DNA of 64,000 bases, from NCBI RefSeq assembly GCF_900156255.1, contig NZ_FTMK01000012.1, positions 1 to 64,000 of the forward strand. Reading direction: 5' to 3'. A program made the translations under genes and the position numbers. This document shows, one piece after another, positions 27,005 through 35,909 of this stretch. The stretch's first letter is position 1; each line of letters starts with the position of its first letter. Below the pieces are notes generated by a model. It saw nothing but the letters and a program-made list of their open reading frames with translations, was not told where the DNA came from and ran no database searches. The stretch comes from Paracoccus thiocyanatus. GTDB lineage: Bacteria; Pseudomonadota; Alphaproteobacteria; Rhodobacterales; Rhodobacteraceae.

Positions 27005-27078
27005 TGGAGCGGGTGAAGGGAATCGAACCCTCGTCTTCAGCTTGGGAAGCTGCGGCTCTACCATTGAGCTACACCCGC
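27005..27078 (-). tRNA. tRNA-Gly (anticodon CCC)
   Basis: 74 nt including CCA. Acceptor arm GCGGGTG pairs with CACCCGC, D-stem GCTC/GAGC, anticodon loop TTCCCAA giving CCC, and T-arm AGGG-TTCGATT-CCCT. Its 3' 24 bp are duplicated at 24846-24869 as the attachment site of a prophage remnant; the intact gene was restored by integration. Confidence 0.93.
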
Positions 27079-27259
27079 GACGCCCGCCTGATTACCGCCT
27101 CGTCCGGCGGGCCGCAAGATCAATCTGCACGCCCCGCTTCATGGCTTGCCGGATGCCCGAAACCGGCGCATGGCCGCCATCCGCGGCGCCCATGCGGCGG
27201 CGGGACGGGCGCGCGTGGCGCGTGGACGGCGCGGCAATGGTCTGCGCAAGGCGGTTTTG

Positions 27260-27272
27260 GGATTGATAATCC
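27260..27272. promoter_or_regulatory. Small inverted repeat upstream of RND pump
   Basis: GGATT and AATCC are separated by 3 bp, 50 bp upstream of the membrane fusion protein start. It could be a regulator site; no regulator gene lies beside the pump, so this is tentative. Confidence 0.3.
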
Positions 27273-27322
27273 TGTGCGAAACTGTTCGTTATGCACCCGT
27301 CAGCAAATGCCGGAGCAAAACG

Positions 27323-28606
27323 ATGTTCGCGCTATCGCGCCGCATGGCGATTTCCGTGATCCTTCCGCTTGCGGCGGGGCTTTCCTGCATGCCCGCCTGG
27401 GCGCAGGATCCCGCGCAAATGCCGCCGCAGCCCGTGACCGTGGTGACGCTTCATGCCCAGGATGTGGCGCTGACCACCACCCTGCCCGGCCGCGTCACCG
27501 CCTCGGCCGAGGCCGAAGTGCGGCCGCAGGTCAACGGCATCGTCACCGAGCGGCTGTTCGACGAAGGCAGCCATGTGCAGGTCGGCGATCCGCTGTTCCG
27601 CATTGATGCGACCACCTATGAGGCGGCCGTCGCGCAGGCCGAGGCTGCCGTGGCCCAGGCCCGCGCCCAGGCCGAGGCGGCGCGCCGCGAGGCCGAGCGC
27701 GTGGGCGCGCTGCGCGACCGCCGCGTCGCCAGCGAAAGCACGACCGAGAACGCCATCGCCGCCCGCGATTCCGCCGAGGCGGCGGTCAAGGTCGCCGAGG
27801 CGCAGTTGCTGACCGCCCGCATCGAGCTGGAGCGCACCACAATCCAGGCCGAGCTTGACGGCGAGATCGGCCTGGCGCAGACCAGCCAGGGCGCGCTTGT
27901 GACCGCAGGCCAGGCCAACCCCTTGGCCGTGATCCGCAAGCTTGACCCGGTGCATGTGGACGTCACGCAATCGGCGGCCGAGATCATCCGCTTCCAGCGC
28001 CAGAGGGCCGCGCAGGACCAGGAGCGCCCGGCGCAAAAGGTCACGCTGCGCCTGGCCGACGGCACCGAATACGCGCATGAGGGCCGGCTGACCGCCGCCG
28101 AGCCCTATGTGAACGAAACGACCGGCGTGGTCACGCTGCGCATGGCTTTCGCCAATCCCGAACGCATCCTGCTGCCCGGCATGTATGTGCAGGCGGTGGT
28201 GCAGCAGACCACGGCCCGCAACGTCCTGCTTGCCCCGCAGGAAGGCGTCAGCCGCGACCGCCGCGGCCAGCCCATAGCCCTGGTGGTGAACGCCGACAAC
28301 GTGGTGGAACAGCGCCAGTTGGCCATCCTTCAGGACAGCGGCAACGACTGGATCGTCAGCGAGGGGCTGGCGGACGGCGACCGCATCATTGTCGAGGGGG
28401 TGCAGAAGATCGCCCCCGGCATGACCGTCGCCCCCGAGGAACGCCAGACCCCGGCCCCCGATGCGCAGCCAAGCCCGGCCGCCGCGCCCGAGCCGGCAAA
28501 TGACGGCGCCCAGCCTGCCGCCGCCCAAGGCACGGGCGACCAGGCCGAATCCGCAGCCCAATCCCCGGCCCAATCCCAGGCCGGCGCCGAAACCCCGGCG
28601 AACTGA
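27323..28606 (+). CDS. RND efflux periplasmic adaptor (membrane fusion protein)
   Basis: 427 residues. A Sec signal ends near AWAQ. The order is barrel-sandwich half (VRPQVNGIVTERLFDEGSHV), a long coiled-coil hairpin (about residues 95-170, Ala/Glu/Arg rich), the other lipoyl half, beta-barrel and membrane-proximal domains, as in AcrA/MexA. A 55-residue Pro/Ala/Gln-rich tail after PEERQTPAPDAQ is unusual and probably disordered. There is no lipobox Cys at the expected site. It is 40 bp upstream of the pump gene. No outer membrane channel gene is adjacent, so a TolC from elsewhere is needed. Confidence 0.92.
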   Translation: MFALSRRMAISVILPLAAGLSCMPAWAQDPAQMPPQPVTVVTLHAQDVALTTTLPGRVTASAEAEVRPQVNGIVTERLFDEGSHVQVGDPLFRIDATTYEAAVAQAEAAVAQARAQAEAARREAERVGALRDRRVASESTTENAIAARDSAEAAVKVAEAQLLTARIELERTTIQAELDGEIGLAQTSQGALVTAGQANPLAVIRKLDPVHVDVTQSAAEIIRFQRQRAAQDQERPAQKVTLRLADGTEYAHEGRLTAAEPYVNETTGVVTLRMAFANPERILLPGMYVQAVVQQTTARNVLLAPQEGVSRDRRGQPIALVVNADNVVEQRQLAILQDSGNDWIVSEGLADGDRIIVEGVQKIAPGMTVAPEERQTPAPDAQPSPAAAPEPANDGAQPAAAQGTGDQAESAAQSPAQSQAGAETPAN

Positions 28607-28646
28607 TCCCGGACGCAGCGAGCGAACAGAAGCACAGGAACCGCAC

Positions 28647-31600
28647 ATGGCCCGCTTTTTTATCGACCGTCCGGTCTTTGCCTGGGTGATCTCGATCCTG
28701 ATCATGGGCCTGGGGCTTTTATCGATCGTATCGCTGCCGGTGGCGCAATATCCGCAGATCGCGCCGCCCTCGGTGACGATCCGGGCGACCTATCCCGGCG
28801 CCTCGGCCGATACGGTGGCCAATACCGTCACCCAGGTCATCGAACAGCAGATGACCGGGCTGGACGGGCTGCGCTATTTTTCCTCCAGTTCCAGTTCCGC
28901 CGGCACCTCGAACACGACGCTGACCTTTGAAACCGGCACCGATCCCGACATCGCCCAGGTGCAGGTGCAGAACAAGCTGGCGCAAGCCACCGCGCTTTTG
29001 CCCGAGCCGGTGCAGCGCCAGGGCATCACGGTCGAGAAATCCGCCTCGGGCTTCCTGATGGTCGTGGGCCTGACCTCGTCGGACGACCGCTATGAACAGG
29101 TGGACCTGGCCGATTACCTGATCTCGAACCTGGTCAACGACCTTTCGCGGGTCGAGGGCGTGGGCTCGGTCCAGGTCTTCGGCGCGCAATATGCGATGCG
29201 CATCTGGCTGGACCCGTCCAAGCTTGCCGCCTATGAGTTGACGCCTTCGGACGTGGTTGCGGCGGTCTCGTCGGAAAACGCGCAGATCTCGGCCGGTTCC
29301 TTTGGCAGCCAGCCCGCGCCCCAGGGGCAGATGCTGAACGCCACCATCACCGCGCAGTCGCTGCTGTCCACCCCCGAGGATTTCGAGCAGATCGTCCTGC
29401 GCGCCGAACAGGACGGCGGGCTGATCCTGCTGAAAGACGTGGCCCGCGTCGAAATCGGCGCCGAGAACTACATGACCAACGCCCGCTATAACGGCCAGCC
29501 GGCCTCGGGCATGGCGATCAGCCTGTCCTCGGGCGCCAACGCGCTGGACACCGCGGACCGGGTCAAGGCGCGGATGGAGGAGTTCGCCCGCTTCTTCCCC
29601 GAGGGCATGGAATATGTGATCCCCTTCGACACCTCGCCCTTCGTGCTGATCTCTATCGAAGAGGTGGTCAAGACCCTGGTCGAGGCGATCGTGCTGGTGT
29701 TCTTCGTCATGCTGCTGTTCTTGCAGAACTGGCGTGCGACGCTGATCCCGACCCTGGCGGTGCCGGTGGTGCTTTTGGGCACCTTTGGCGTGCTGGCGGC
29801 GCTGGGATTCACCATCAACACCCTGACCATGCTGGCCATGGTGCTGGCCATCGGCCTGCTTGTCGACGACGCCATCGTCGTGGTGGAAAACGTCGAGCGC
29901 ATCATGGAGGAAGAGGGGCTGTCCCCGCGCGAGGCGACGCGCAAATCCATGGGCCAGATCACCGGCGCGCTGATCGGCATCGCGCTGGTGCTGTCGGCGG
30001 TCTTCGTGCCCATGGCGTTTTTCGGCGGCTCGACCGGGGTGATCTACAAGCAGTTCGCCATCACCATCGCCTCGGCCATGGGCCTGTCGGTGCTGGTGGC
30101 GCTGACCCTGACCCCGGCGCTTTGCGCCACGCTGCTGAAGAACGAGCATGGGCACAAGACCCGCGGCTTCTTCGGCCTGTTCAACCGCGGCTTCGACCGC
30201 ACCGTCCACGGCTATGGCAATTCGGTAAGCTGGCTGATCCGGCGGCCGCTGCGGATGATGCTGGTCTATCTGGCGATCGGCGCGGCCATGGTGTTCCTGT
30301 TCCTGCGCACCCCCACCGGCTTTCTGCCCGACGAAGACCAGGGCATCATGTTCGTGCTGATCCAGGGTCCGACCGGGGCCACCTCGGAACGCACCGATGC
30401 GGTGATCGACCAGATCCAGCATTATTTCGCGGAAAACGAAGCCGAAAATGTCGAGAGCTTCTTCGGCGTCTCGGGCTTCAGCTTCGGCGGATCGGGGCAG
30501 AACATGGGCATGGCCTTCCTGCGGCTCAAGGACTGGGACGAGCGGCCCGACGCCCAGCAATCGGTGCAGGCCATCGCCGGGCGCGCATTCCCGGCGCTGA
30601 TGGGCATTCGCGACGCCATGGTCTTTCCCATCGTGCCGCCCTCGGTGATCGAGCTTGGCAACGTCTCGGGCTTCGACTTCTACCTGCAAGCCCGCGGCGG
30701 CCAGACGCATGAGCAATTGCTGGACGCGCGCAACCAGCTTCTGGGCATGGCCGGGCAGGATGGGCGCATCGCCCAGGCGCGGCCGAACGGGCTGGAGGAC
30801 GCGGCGCAATACAATCTTGACGTCGATTGGCGCAAGGCGGGCGCGATGGGCATCTCGGCCACCGATGTGGGCAGCCTGCTTTCCGTCGCCTGGGCGGGAA
30901 CCTATGTGAACGACTTCATCGACCGCGGCCGGATCAAAAAGGTCTATGTCCAGGGCGAACCGCAATCGCGCGCCGTGCCCACCCATATCGACAAGTGGCG
31001 GGTCAGAAACAGCTCTGGCGGGCTGGTGCCTTTCGCGAACTTCGCCGATGGCCGCTGGAGCTATGGGCCGCAGGGCCTGGACCGCTATAACGGCGTGCCC
31101 GCCATGCAGATCCAGGGCAGCCCCGCCCCCGGCGTCTCGTCCGGGCAGGGCATGGCGGCGGTCGAGGAACTGGCGGCGCAGCTTCCCACGGGGTTTGACG
31201 TGGCCTGGACCGGCTTGTCGCTGGAAGAGCAGCAGGCCGGCAACCAGACCATGCTGCTTTACGGCCTGTCGCTGGCGGTGGTCTTCCTGTGCCTGGCCGC
31301 GCTTTACGAAAGCTGGTCGATCCCGTTCGCGGTGATGCTGGCCATGCCCATCGGCGTGCTGGGCGCGCTGGTCGGGGCGTGGCTGGGCGGCTTTGACAAT
31401 GGCGTGTTCTTCCAGGTCGGCCTGCTGACCGTGATCGGCCTGACCGGCAAGAACGCCATCCTGATCGTGGAGTTCGCCCGCGAACAGGCCGACCAGGGCA
31501 AGCCGCTCTACGAGGCCGTGACAGAGGCCGCGCGCCAGCGGTTCCGGCCGATCATCATGACCTCGGTCGCCTTCTCGCTGGGTGTGCTGCCCTTGGTGCT

Positions 31601-31769
31601 GTCCGCCGGCGCCGGCGCGAATGGCCGCAACACCATCGGCGCCACGGTGTTGGGCGGCACGGTCTCGGCCACGGTGCTGGGCGTGCTGTTCGTGCCGCTG
31701 TTCTTCGTGCTGGTGCGCCGGGCGCTTGGCAGGCCGGAACCGGCCGAACCCGCAGACGCGCGCGCCTAA
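28647..31769 (+). CDS. RND multidrug efflux pump, HAE-1 family (AcrB/MexB-like)
   Basis: 1040 residues, the size of AcrB. The opening MARFFIDRPVFAWVISILIM, the porter-domain pattern GLDGLRYFSSSSSSAGTSN, and the TM4 proton relay with two Asp in GLLVDDAIVVVENVERIMEE are present. It is a trimeric inner-membrane proton antiporter moving hydrophobic compounds to a TolC-type channel. It is co-transcribed with its adaptor. Substrate range cannot be read from the sequence. Strong GC bias makes the antisense strand appear open throughout. Confidence 0.95.
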   Translation: MARFFIDRPVFAWVISILIMGLGLLSIVSLPVAQYPQIAPPSVTIRATYPGASADTVANTVTQVIEQQMTGLDGLRYFSSSSSSAGTSNTTLTFETGTDPDIAQVQVQNKLAQATALLPEPVQRQGITVEKSASGFLMVVGLTSSDDRYEQVDLADYLISNLVNDLSRVEGVGSVQVFGAQYAMRIWLDPSKLAAYELTPSDVVAAVSSENAQISAGSFGSQPAPQGQMLNATITAQSLLSTPEDFEQIVLRAEQDGGLILLKDVARVEIGAENYMTNARYNGQPASGMAISLSSGANALDTADRVKARMEEFARFFPEGMEYVIPFDTSPFVLISIEEVVKTLVEAIVLVFFVMLLFLQNWRATLIPTLAVPVVLLGTFGVLAALGFTINTLTMLAMVLAIGLLVDDAIVVVENVERIMEEEGLSPREATRKSMGQITGALIGIALVLSAVFVPMAFFGGSTGVIYKQFAITIASAMGLSVLVALTLTPALCATLLKNEHGHKTRGFFGLFNRGFDRTVHGYGNSVSWLIRRPLRMMLVYLAIGAAMVFLFLRTPTGFLPDEDQGIMFVLIQGPTGATSERTDAVIDQIQHYFAENEAENVESFFGVSGFSFGGSGQNMGMAFLRLKDWDERPDAQQSVQAIAGRAFPALMGIRDAMVFPIVPPSVIELGNVSGFDFYLQARGGQTHEQLLDARNQLLGMAGQDGRIAQARPNGLEDAAQYNLDVDWRKAGAMGISATDVGSLLSVAWAGTYVNDFIDRGRIKKVYVQGEPQSRAVPTHIDKWRVRNSSGGLVPFANFADGRWSYGPQGLDRYNGVPAMQIQGSPAPGVSSGQGMAAVEELAAQLPTGFDVAWTGLSLEEQQAGNQTMLLYGLSLAVVFLCLAALYESWSIPFAVMLAMPIGVLGALVGAWLGGFDNGVFFQVGLLTVIGLTGKNAILIVEFAREQADQGKPLYEAVTEAARQRFRPIIMTSVAFSLGVLPLVLSAGAGANGRNTIGATVLGGTVSATVLGVLFVPLFFVLVRRALGRPEPAEPADARA

Positions 31770-31911
31770 GCCGAGGCGCGCGCGACGCCAAGGGGCCGGA
31801 AAAGCCCTGCGCTGCTTTGGCCCATCGGCCCGCGCGCAGGCCGCTTGCCCCGCCCCGTTCCGCACCCTAGTCTTTCCGCCAGCGCCGCCGCCCGGCGCGG
31901 CAGGGAGAAAG

Positions 31912-33309
31912 ATGGACGCAACCAGCCATATCGCGACCACCGGGCACGGACCCGTGTCCGGCCATGCGCACGGCCTGGCCCTTCGGCAGTTGGCGCTTGG
32001 CGGCTCGGTGCTGGCCTGGCTTGCCATGTGCGCCGTCGTCGCCTCGATGCTGGTGCTGAATGCCCGCAACTCGGTCCGGGACGAGACCGAAGGGGCCTTT
32101 CGCCTGGCCAATGCCTTTGCCACCCTGCACCTGCCCACCGCGTTCGAGCGGCGCGACATGCTGGCCGAAGCCGCGCGCATCGCCGCCGAGATCGAGGCGC
32201 AGCGCCACCTGTCGGCCGAGTTGCGCGATGCCGCGGGCAAGCCGGTCGCGCTGGCGCTGCCGCCGCGCCTGCCTTCGGACGGGGTGCCGGGCTGGTTCGC
32301 GGCGCTGATCCGCCCCGAAACCCTGCGCGAACTGATCCCGGTGTCGCAATATCCCAACCTGCTGGGCGTGCTGGAGATCCGCAGCGATCCGCGCGACGAG
32401 ATCGTCGAGGCATGGTCGGATTTCCGCCGGCTTATGCCGCTTTTGGCTGCGATGGCGCTGGCGGCGATCGGCGTGACCATGGCCATCACCGCGCTGGTGC
32501 TGCGGCGGCTGGGACTGCTGGGCGCGGCGCTGGACCGGATGCGGGCCGGGGATCTGGACCTGCGCGCACCGGCGTCCGGGCTGGTGGAACTGGCCCGGCT
32601 GACCGATGGGGTCAATGCCCTGGCCGCGCATCTGGCCCAGGAACGGCTGCGCAACCGCCAATTGCAAGACCGGATGCTGACCCTGGCCGAGGCCGAGCGC
32701 GCCCGCATCGCCAGCGACCTGCATGACGGGATAGGCCCGCGGCTTTTCGCCTTGCAGGCCGCGGTGGACCAGGCCGGCCGCGCCGCAGGCCCCGGCCAGC
32801 CCCCGGCGTTGGCCGAAGCGCTGGCCGCCGTCAGCCGCCACGCCCAGGCGATCCGGCAAAGCGCCCGCGCCGCCATCGACGACCTGCGCCTTGCCCCGGC
32901 CGAAGGGGCAAGCCTGGCCGAGATGCTGCAAGAGCTGCTGATCGAATTCGCCGATCTGGCGCCCCAGGCGGATATCGCGCTGGATTGCCCGCCAGATCTG
33001 CCCGAACCAGGCGAAGGCGGGCGCATCGCCCTTTACCGCTTTGTTCGGGAAAGCGTGCTGAACGCGCTGCGCCACGCCGCCCCGCGCAGGATCACCGTCG
33101 CGGTGGCGGGCCGGGATGACGGGCTGGTGGCGCGCGTCGGCGACGACGGCGCCGGCCCGCCCCCCTCGGGCCGCGCCGGGCTGGGCCAGGCCGGCATGCG
33201 CGACCGCGCCAGCGCGCTTGGCGGCACCTATCTTGCCCCCCGGCGCGAAGCGGGGATGACCGTTACCGAATTTCACCTGCCCTGCCCGAGCAAGGAACCG
33301 CACCGATGA
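31912..33309 (+). CDS. Sensor histidine kinase, NarX/UhpB-type (HisKA_3)
   Basis: 465 residues. Two transmembrane helices (about 26-50 and 174-198) bracket a periplasmic sensor of about 120 residues. A HAMP-like linker (200-250) leads to the HisKA_3 box ERARIASDLHDGIGPRLFAL with phospho-acceptor His271, and an HATPase_c domain with N-box FVRESVLNALRHA and G-box VGDDGAG. The sensor resembles no ligand domain I can name. It overlaps its response regulator by 4 bp (ATGA), so the two form a pair. Confidence 0.9.
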   Translation: MDATSHIATTGHGPVSGHAHGLALRQLALGGSVLAWLAMCAVVASMLVLNARNSVRDETEGAFRLANAFATLHLPTAFERRDMLAEAARIAAEIEAQRHLSAELRDAAGKPVALALPPRLPSDGVPGWFAALIRPETLRELIPVSQYPNLLGVLEIRSDPRDEIVEAWSDFRRLMPLLAAMALAAIGVTMAITALVLRRLGLLGAALDRMRAGDLDLRAPASGLVELARLTDGVNALAAHLAQERLRNRQLQDRMLTLAEAERARIASDLHDGIGPRLFALQAAVDQAGRAAGPGQPPALAEALAAVSRHAQAIRQSARAAIDDLRLAPAEGASLAEMLQELLIEFADLAPQADIALDCPPDLPEPGEGGRIALYRFVRESVLNALRHAAPRRITVAVAGRDDGLVARVGDDGAGPPPSGRAGLGQAGMRDRASALGGTYLAPRREAGMTVTEFHLPCPSKEPHR

Positions 33310-34001
33310 CAGCCGCCGCCCCGATTGCCCCTGATGCCGCGCCCGCCTCTGTGCCCAGCTTGCGGGTGCTGATCGTGGACGACCATCCCGTCGTCGCCGA
33401 AGGCTGGGAGCGGATCACCCGCGGGCGGCTGGATTGCCAGGTCACCGCCGCCGCCACGCCCTTGCAGGGCTGGCGAGCCTGGCGGCGACAGGCCCCGGAC
33501 GTGATCGTCATGGACCTGACCATGGGCGAGGCGAAGCTGGCCGGCGCCCGGCTGATCGAGCGGCTGCGCGCCGCCGGGGCCACCCAGCCGGTGCTGGTCT
33601 TTACCATGCATCGCAGTCCGATCATCGCCCGCCGCGCGCTGCAAGCCGGCTGCAACGGCATCATCATGAAGGATTCCCCCTCGGAAGAGATCTGCGAGGC
33701 GCTGCGCGTGGTGGCGCAGGGCGGCGACTATGTTCCCGCGGACCTGGCGCGCAAGATCGCGTTGATGGCCCGGCCCGGCGCCGGCCCGGCGCGCCCGCGC
33801 CTGACCCCGCGCGAAACGGACATCCTGCGCGCCATCGCCGCCGGGCTGAGCTATCGCGAGATCGCCGCGCGCGAGGGCATCAGCTACAAGACCGTCTCGA
33901 ATGTCAGCCAGACGCTCAAGGACAAGATGGCGGCGCAAAGCTTTGCCGATCTGGTCGTCAAGGCCATTCGCCACCTGGAAGAGGCCCGCGACGGGATCTG
34001 A
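33306..34001 (+). CDS. LuxR/NarL-family response regulator
   Basis: 231 residues. The receiver domain has DD at 25-26 in LIVDDHP, phospho-acceptor Asp70 in VIVMDLTMG and Lys122 in IIMKDS. The C-terminal LuxR HTH runs from LTPRETDILRAIAAGLSYRE to the recognition helix in SYKTVSNVSQTLKDKM. It is the partner of the upstream HisKA_3 kinase. Target genes are not evident; the adjacent RND pump or the following regulator are candidates. Confidence 0.92.
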   Translation: MTAAAPIAPDAAPASVPSLRVLIVDDHPVVAEGWERITRGRLDCQVTAAATPLQGWRAWRRQAPDVIVMDLTMGEAKLAGARLIERLRAAGATQPVLVFTMHRSPIIARRALQAGCNGIIMKDSPSEEICEALRVVAQGGDYVPADLARKIALMARPGAGPARPRLTPRETDILRAIAAGLSYREIAAREGISYKTVSNVSQTLKDKMAAQSFADLVVKAIRHLEEARDGI

Positions 34002-34005
34002 TCCG

Positions 34006-35304
34006 ATGTCACGTTCCTTTTCCCGCCCGCCCCTTGCCCGCCCGCTGATCGGCACCCGCATCCGCGAGCGCCGCCTGTCGCTGGGCCGGCGCCAGACAGA
34101 GGTGGCGGGGCGGGCCCAAATCTCGGCCGCCTATCTGAACCTGATCGAACACAACCGCCGCCCGGTGGGCGCGGCGCTGTTGTTGCGTCTGGCCGCGGCG
34201 CTGGAAATCGACGCCGCCGAACTTGCCTCGGACCGCGAAGAGGCGCTGGTCGGCGCCCTGCGCGAAGCCGCGGGACGGGCCGCCGAACAGGCGGCGCCCG
34301 TCGAGCTGGACCAGATCGCGGAATTTGCCGCCCGCTTTCCGGGCTGGGCCTGGGCGCTGGCCGCCGCCACGCGCCGCGCCGACGGGCTGGAGCGGCGGCT
34401 GGTCGCGCTGTCAGATCGCATGACGCGCGACCCCTATCTGCTGACGACGCTGCACGAGGTGCAATCGGCGGTGACCGCCCTGCGCTCGACCGCGTCCATC
34501 CTGGCCGAGACCCCCGAGATCGAGGCCGAATGGCGCGACCGTTTCCACGCCAATCTGGACAGCGACAGCCAGCGCCTGTCGCGCACCGCGCAAGCGCTGG
34601 TCGCCTATCTCGACAGTTTCGAGGACGAGGCCGTGCCCATGTCGCCCCAGGAAGAGGTCGAGGCCTGGATCGCCGCCGGCCAGCCCGATCCCGGCGAGGC
34701 TGCGGAACTGGTCTCGGATGCGGCGCGGGTCATGGCGCAGGCGGTGCTGGCCGCCCAGGCGCGCGACCGCGCGGCGCTGCCCGACGACACGCTGGCTGCC
34801 GCGGTCGATGAGGCCGGCGACGAGGCAGGCGATGCGGGCGGCGACGATCCGGCGGCCCTTGCCGCAAGGCTGGACCGGCCGCTGGACCTGGTGCTGCGCC
34901 GGCTGGGCATGCTGCGCCCCGGCCCCTGGGCCGTCGCGGGGCTGGTGGTCTGCGACGGATCGGGCGCCACGCTGTTTCGCCACATGGCCGCCGGGTTCGA
35001 ACTGCCCCGGCCGGGCGAAGGCTGCGCGCTTTGGCCGCTGTTCGAGGCGCTGGCCCAGCCGCAATTGCCGGTGGCGCGGCTGATCGAGACCCCGGCGGGC
35101 AACCGCTTTTCCGCCTGGGCCGTGGCCGAGCGGCTGCTGCCCATGGGCTTTGGCGGCCCGGCGCTCAGCCGGGCGCAGATGCTGATCCGCCCCTGTCCCG
35201 GCCGCGATCCGCGCCCGGCGCTGGGGGTGGGGCCGGCTTGCCGCATCTGTCCGCGCCCCGCCTGCCCGGCCCGGCACGAACCCTCGATCCTGGGTCCGCT
35301 GTGA
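34006..35304 (+). CDS. XRE-family regulator, ScfR/DUF2083 type
   Basis: 432 residues. The N-terminal XRE HTH is IGTRIRERRLSLGRRQTEVA then AAYLNLIEHNRRPVG. A helical middle region is followed by a C-terminal DUF2083-like domain ending CRICPRPACPARHEP, a Cys-rich cluster. These regulators (for example PccR of Rhodobacter) sense short-chain acyl-CoAs. Here the central part is diverged and contains a long acidic insert (DEAGDEAGDAGGDD), so the effector could differ. It starts 4 bp after the response regulator gene and is probably co-transcribed. Confidence 0.78.
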   Translation: MSRSFSRPPLARPLIGTRIRERRLSLGRRQTEVAGRAQISAAYLNLIEHNRRPVGAALLLRLAAALEIDAAELASDREEALVGALREAAGRAAEQAAPVELDQIAEFAARFPGWAWALAAATRRADGLERRLVALSDRMTRDPYLLTTLHEVQSAVTALRSTASILAETPEIEAEWRDRFHANLDSDSQRLSRTAQALVAYLDSFEDEAVPMSPQEEVEAWIAAGQPDPGEAAELVSDAARVMAQAVLAAQARDRAALPDDTLAAAVDEAGDEAGDAGGDDPAALAARLDRPLDLVLRRLGMLRPGPWAVAGLVVCDGSGATLFRHMAAGFELPRPGEGCALWPLFEALAQPQLPVARLIETPAGNRFSAWAVAERLLPMGFGGPALSRAQMLIRPCPGRDPRPALGVGPACRICPRPACPARHEPSILGPL

Positions 35305-35377
35305 CGCAGCCGGACCCGGTTTTGACAATACCGCATTGCGCCGCCATGATCTGCACAAAGCCGCAGGAGTGCCGAGC

Positions 35378-35758
35378 GTGACCGCAACCGTCGATGTGCT
35401 GCTGATCGAGGACGAGCCCAGCATCGCCGAAGCGGTTCGTTTCATCCTGTCGCGCGAAGGCTGGCGATGCGAGCAATGGCCCGAGGGCAGCGGCGCGCTT
35501 CAGCGCATCCGCGGTCTGGCGCCGCGGATGGTGATTTTGGACGTGATGCTGCCCGGCCGCAGCGGTGCCGAGGTATTGGCCGATCTGCGCGCCGATCCCG
35601 ATCTGCGGGCGCTGCCGGTGCTGCTGCTTAGCGCGCGCGGCATGGCGAACCTGCCCCAGGGCGCCGACAGGACGCTGGCCAAGCCCTTTGCCAATGCCGA
35701 CCTGCGCGCCATGGTGCGCGAGCTTCTGGACGCGGGCCAGGGCGCGGCCGGACAATGA
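35378..35758 (+). CDS. Single-domain response regulator
   Basis: 126 residues, receiver domain only: acidic pocket IEDEPS, phospho-acceptor in MVILDVMLPGRSG, and the conserved Lys in TLAKPF. It starts at GTG 35378, with AGGAG 8 bp upstream; an ATG at 35336 is possible but lacks a ribosome site and adds an unlikely tail. No output domain is present, so it acts by protein contact, as CheY- or DivK-like proteins do. It lies between the ScfR-type regulator and a FliM/FliN-like gene. Confidence 0.85.
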   Translation: MTATVDVLLIEDEPSIAEAVRFILSREGWRCEQWPEGSGALQRIRGLAPRMVILDVMLPGRSGAEVLADLRADPDLRALPVLLLSARGMANLPQGADRTLAKPFANADLRAMVRELLDAGQGAAGQ

Positions 35759-35909
35759 CCGGCTGACCGCGCCATGCTTTCCTGGACCGGGTCATGTCGC
35801 GATCTGCCGCGGCCGGGCCGCGGCGAAAATGTCGAAAATGCGGCAGGTTAAACCTTTTCGCAACCAGTCCGTGCCATGTTGCGCAAAAGGCAGCTTTGAT
35901 TCGGACAGC

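Larger units (their letters stand above)
24846..27028. mobile_element. Prophage remnant integrated at tRNA-Gly (about 2.2 kb)
   Basis: The segment is bounded by 24-bp direct repeats of the tRNA-Gly 3' end. It carries, in order from the tRNA, a truncated integrase N-terminus, a prohead-protease/gp10 chimera, a DUF3168 gene and a head-tail adaptor gene. Replication, terminase, portal, capsid, tail and lysis genes are missing, so it is a heavily deleted, non-mobile remnant. The integrase end lies next to the tRNA as in intact elements of this kind. A 12-bp repeat near both ends may be integrase arm sites. Confidence 0.82.

Noticed and set aside
28719..33026. Open frame of 1435 codons antisense to the RND pump and kinase
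   Set aside because: It mirrors three well-supported genes, its translation is His/Gln/Arg/Gly rich with no domain, and strong GC3 bias creates such open antisense frames.
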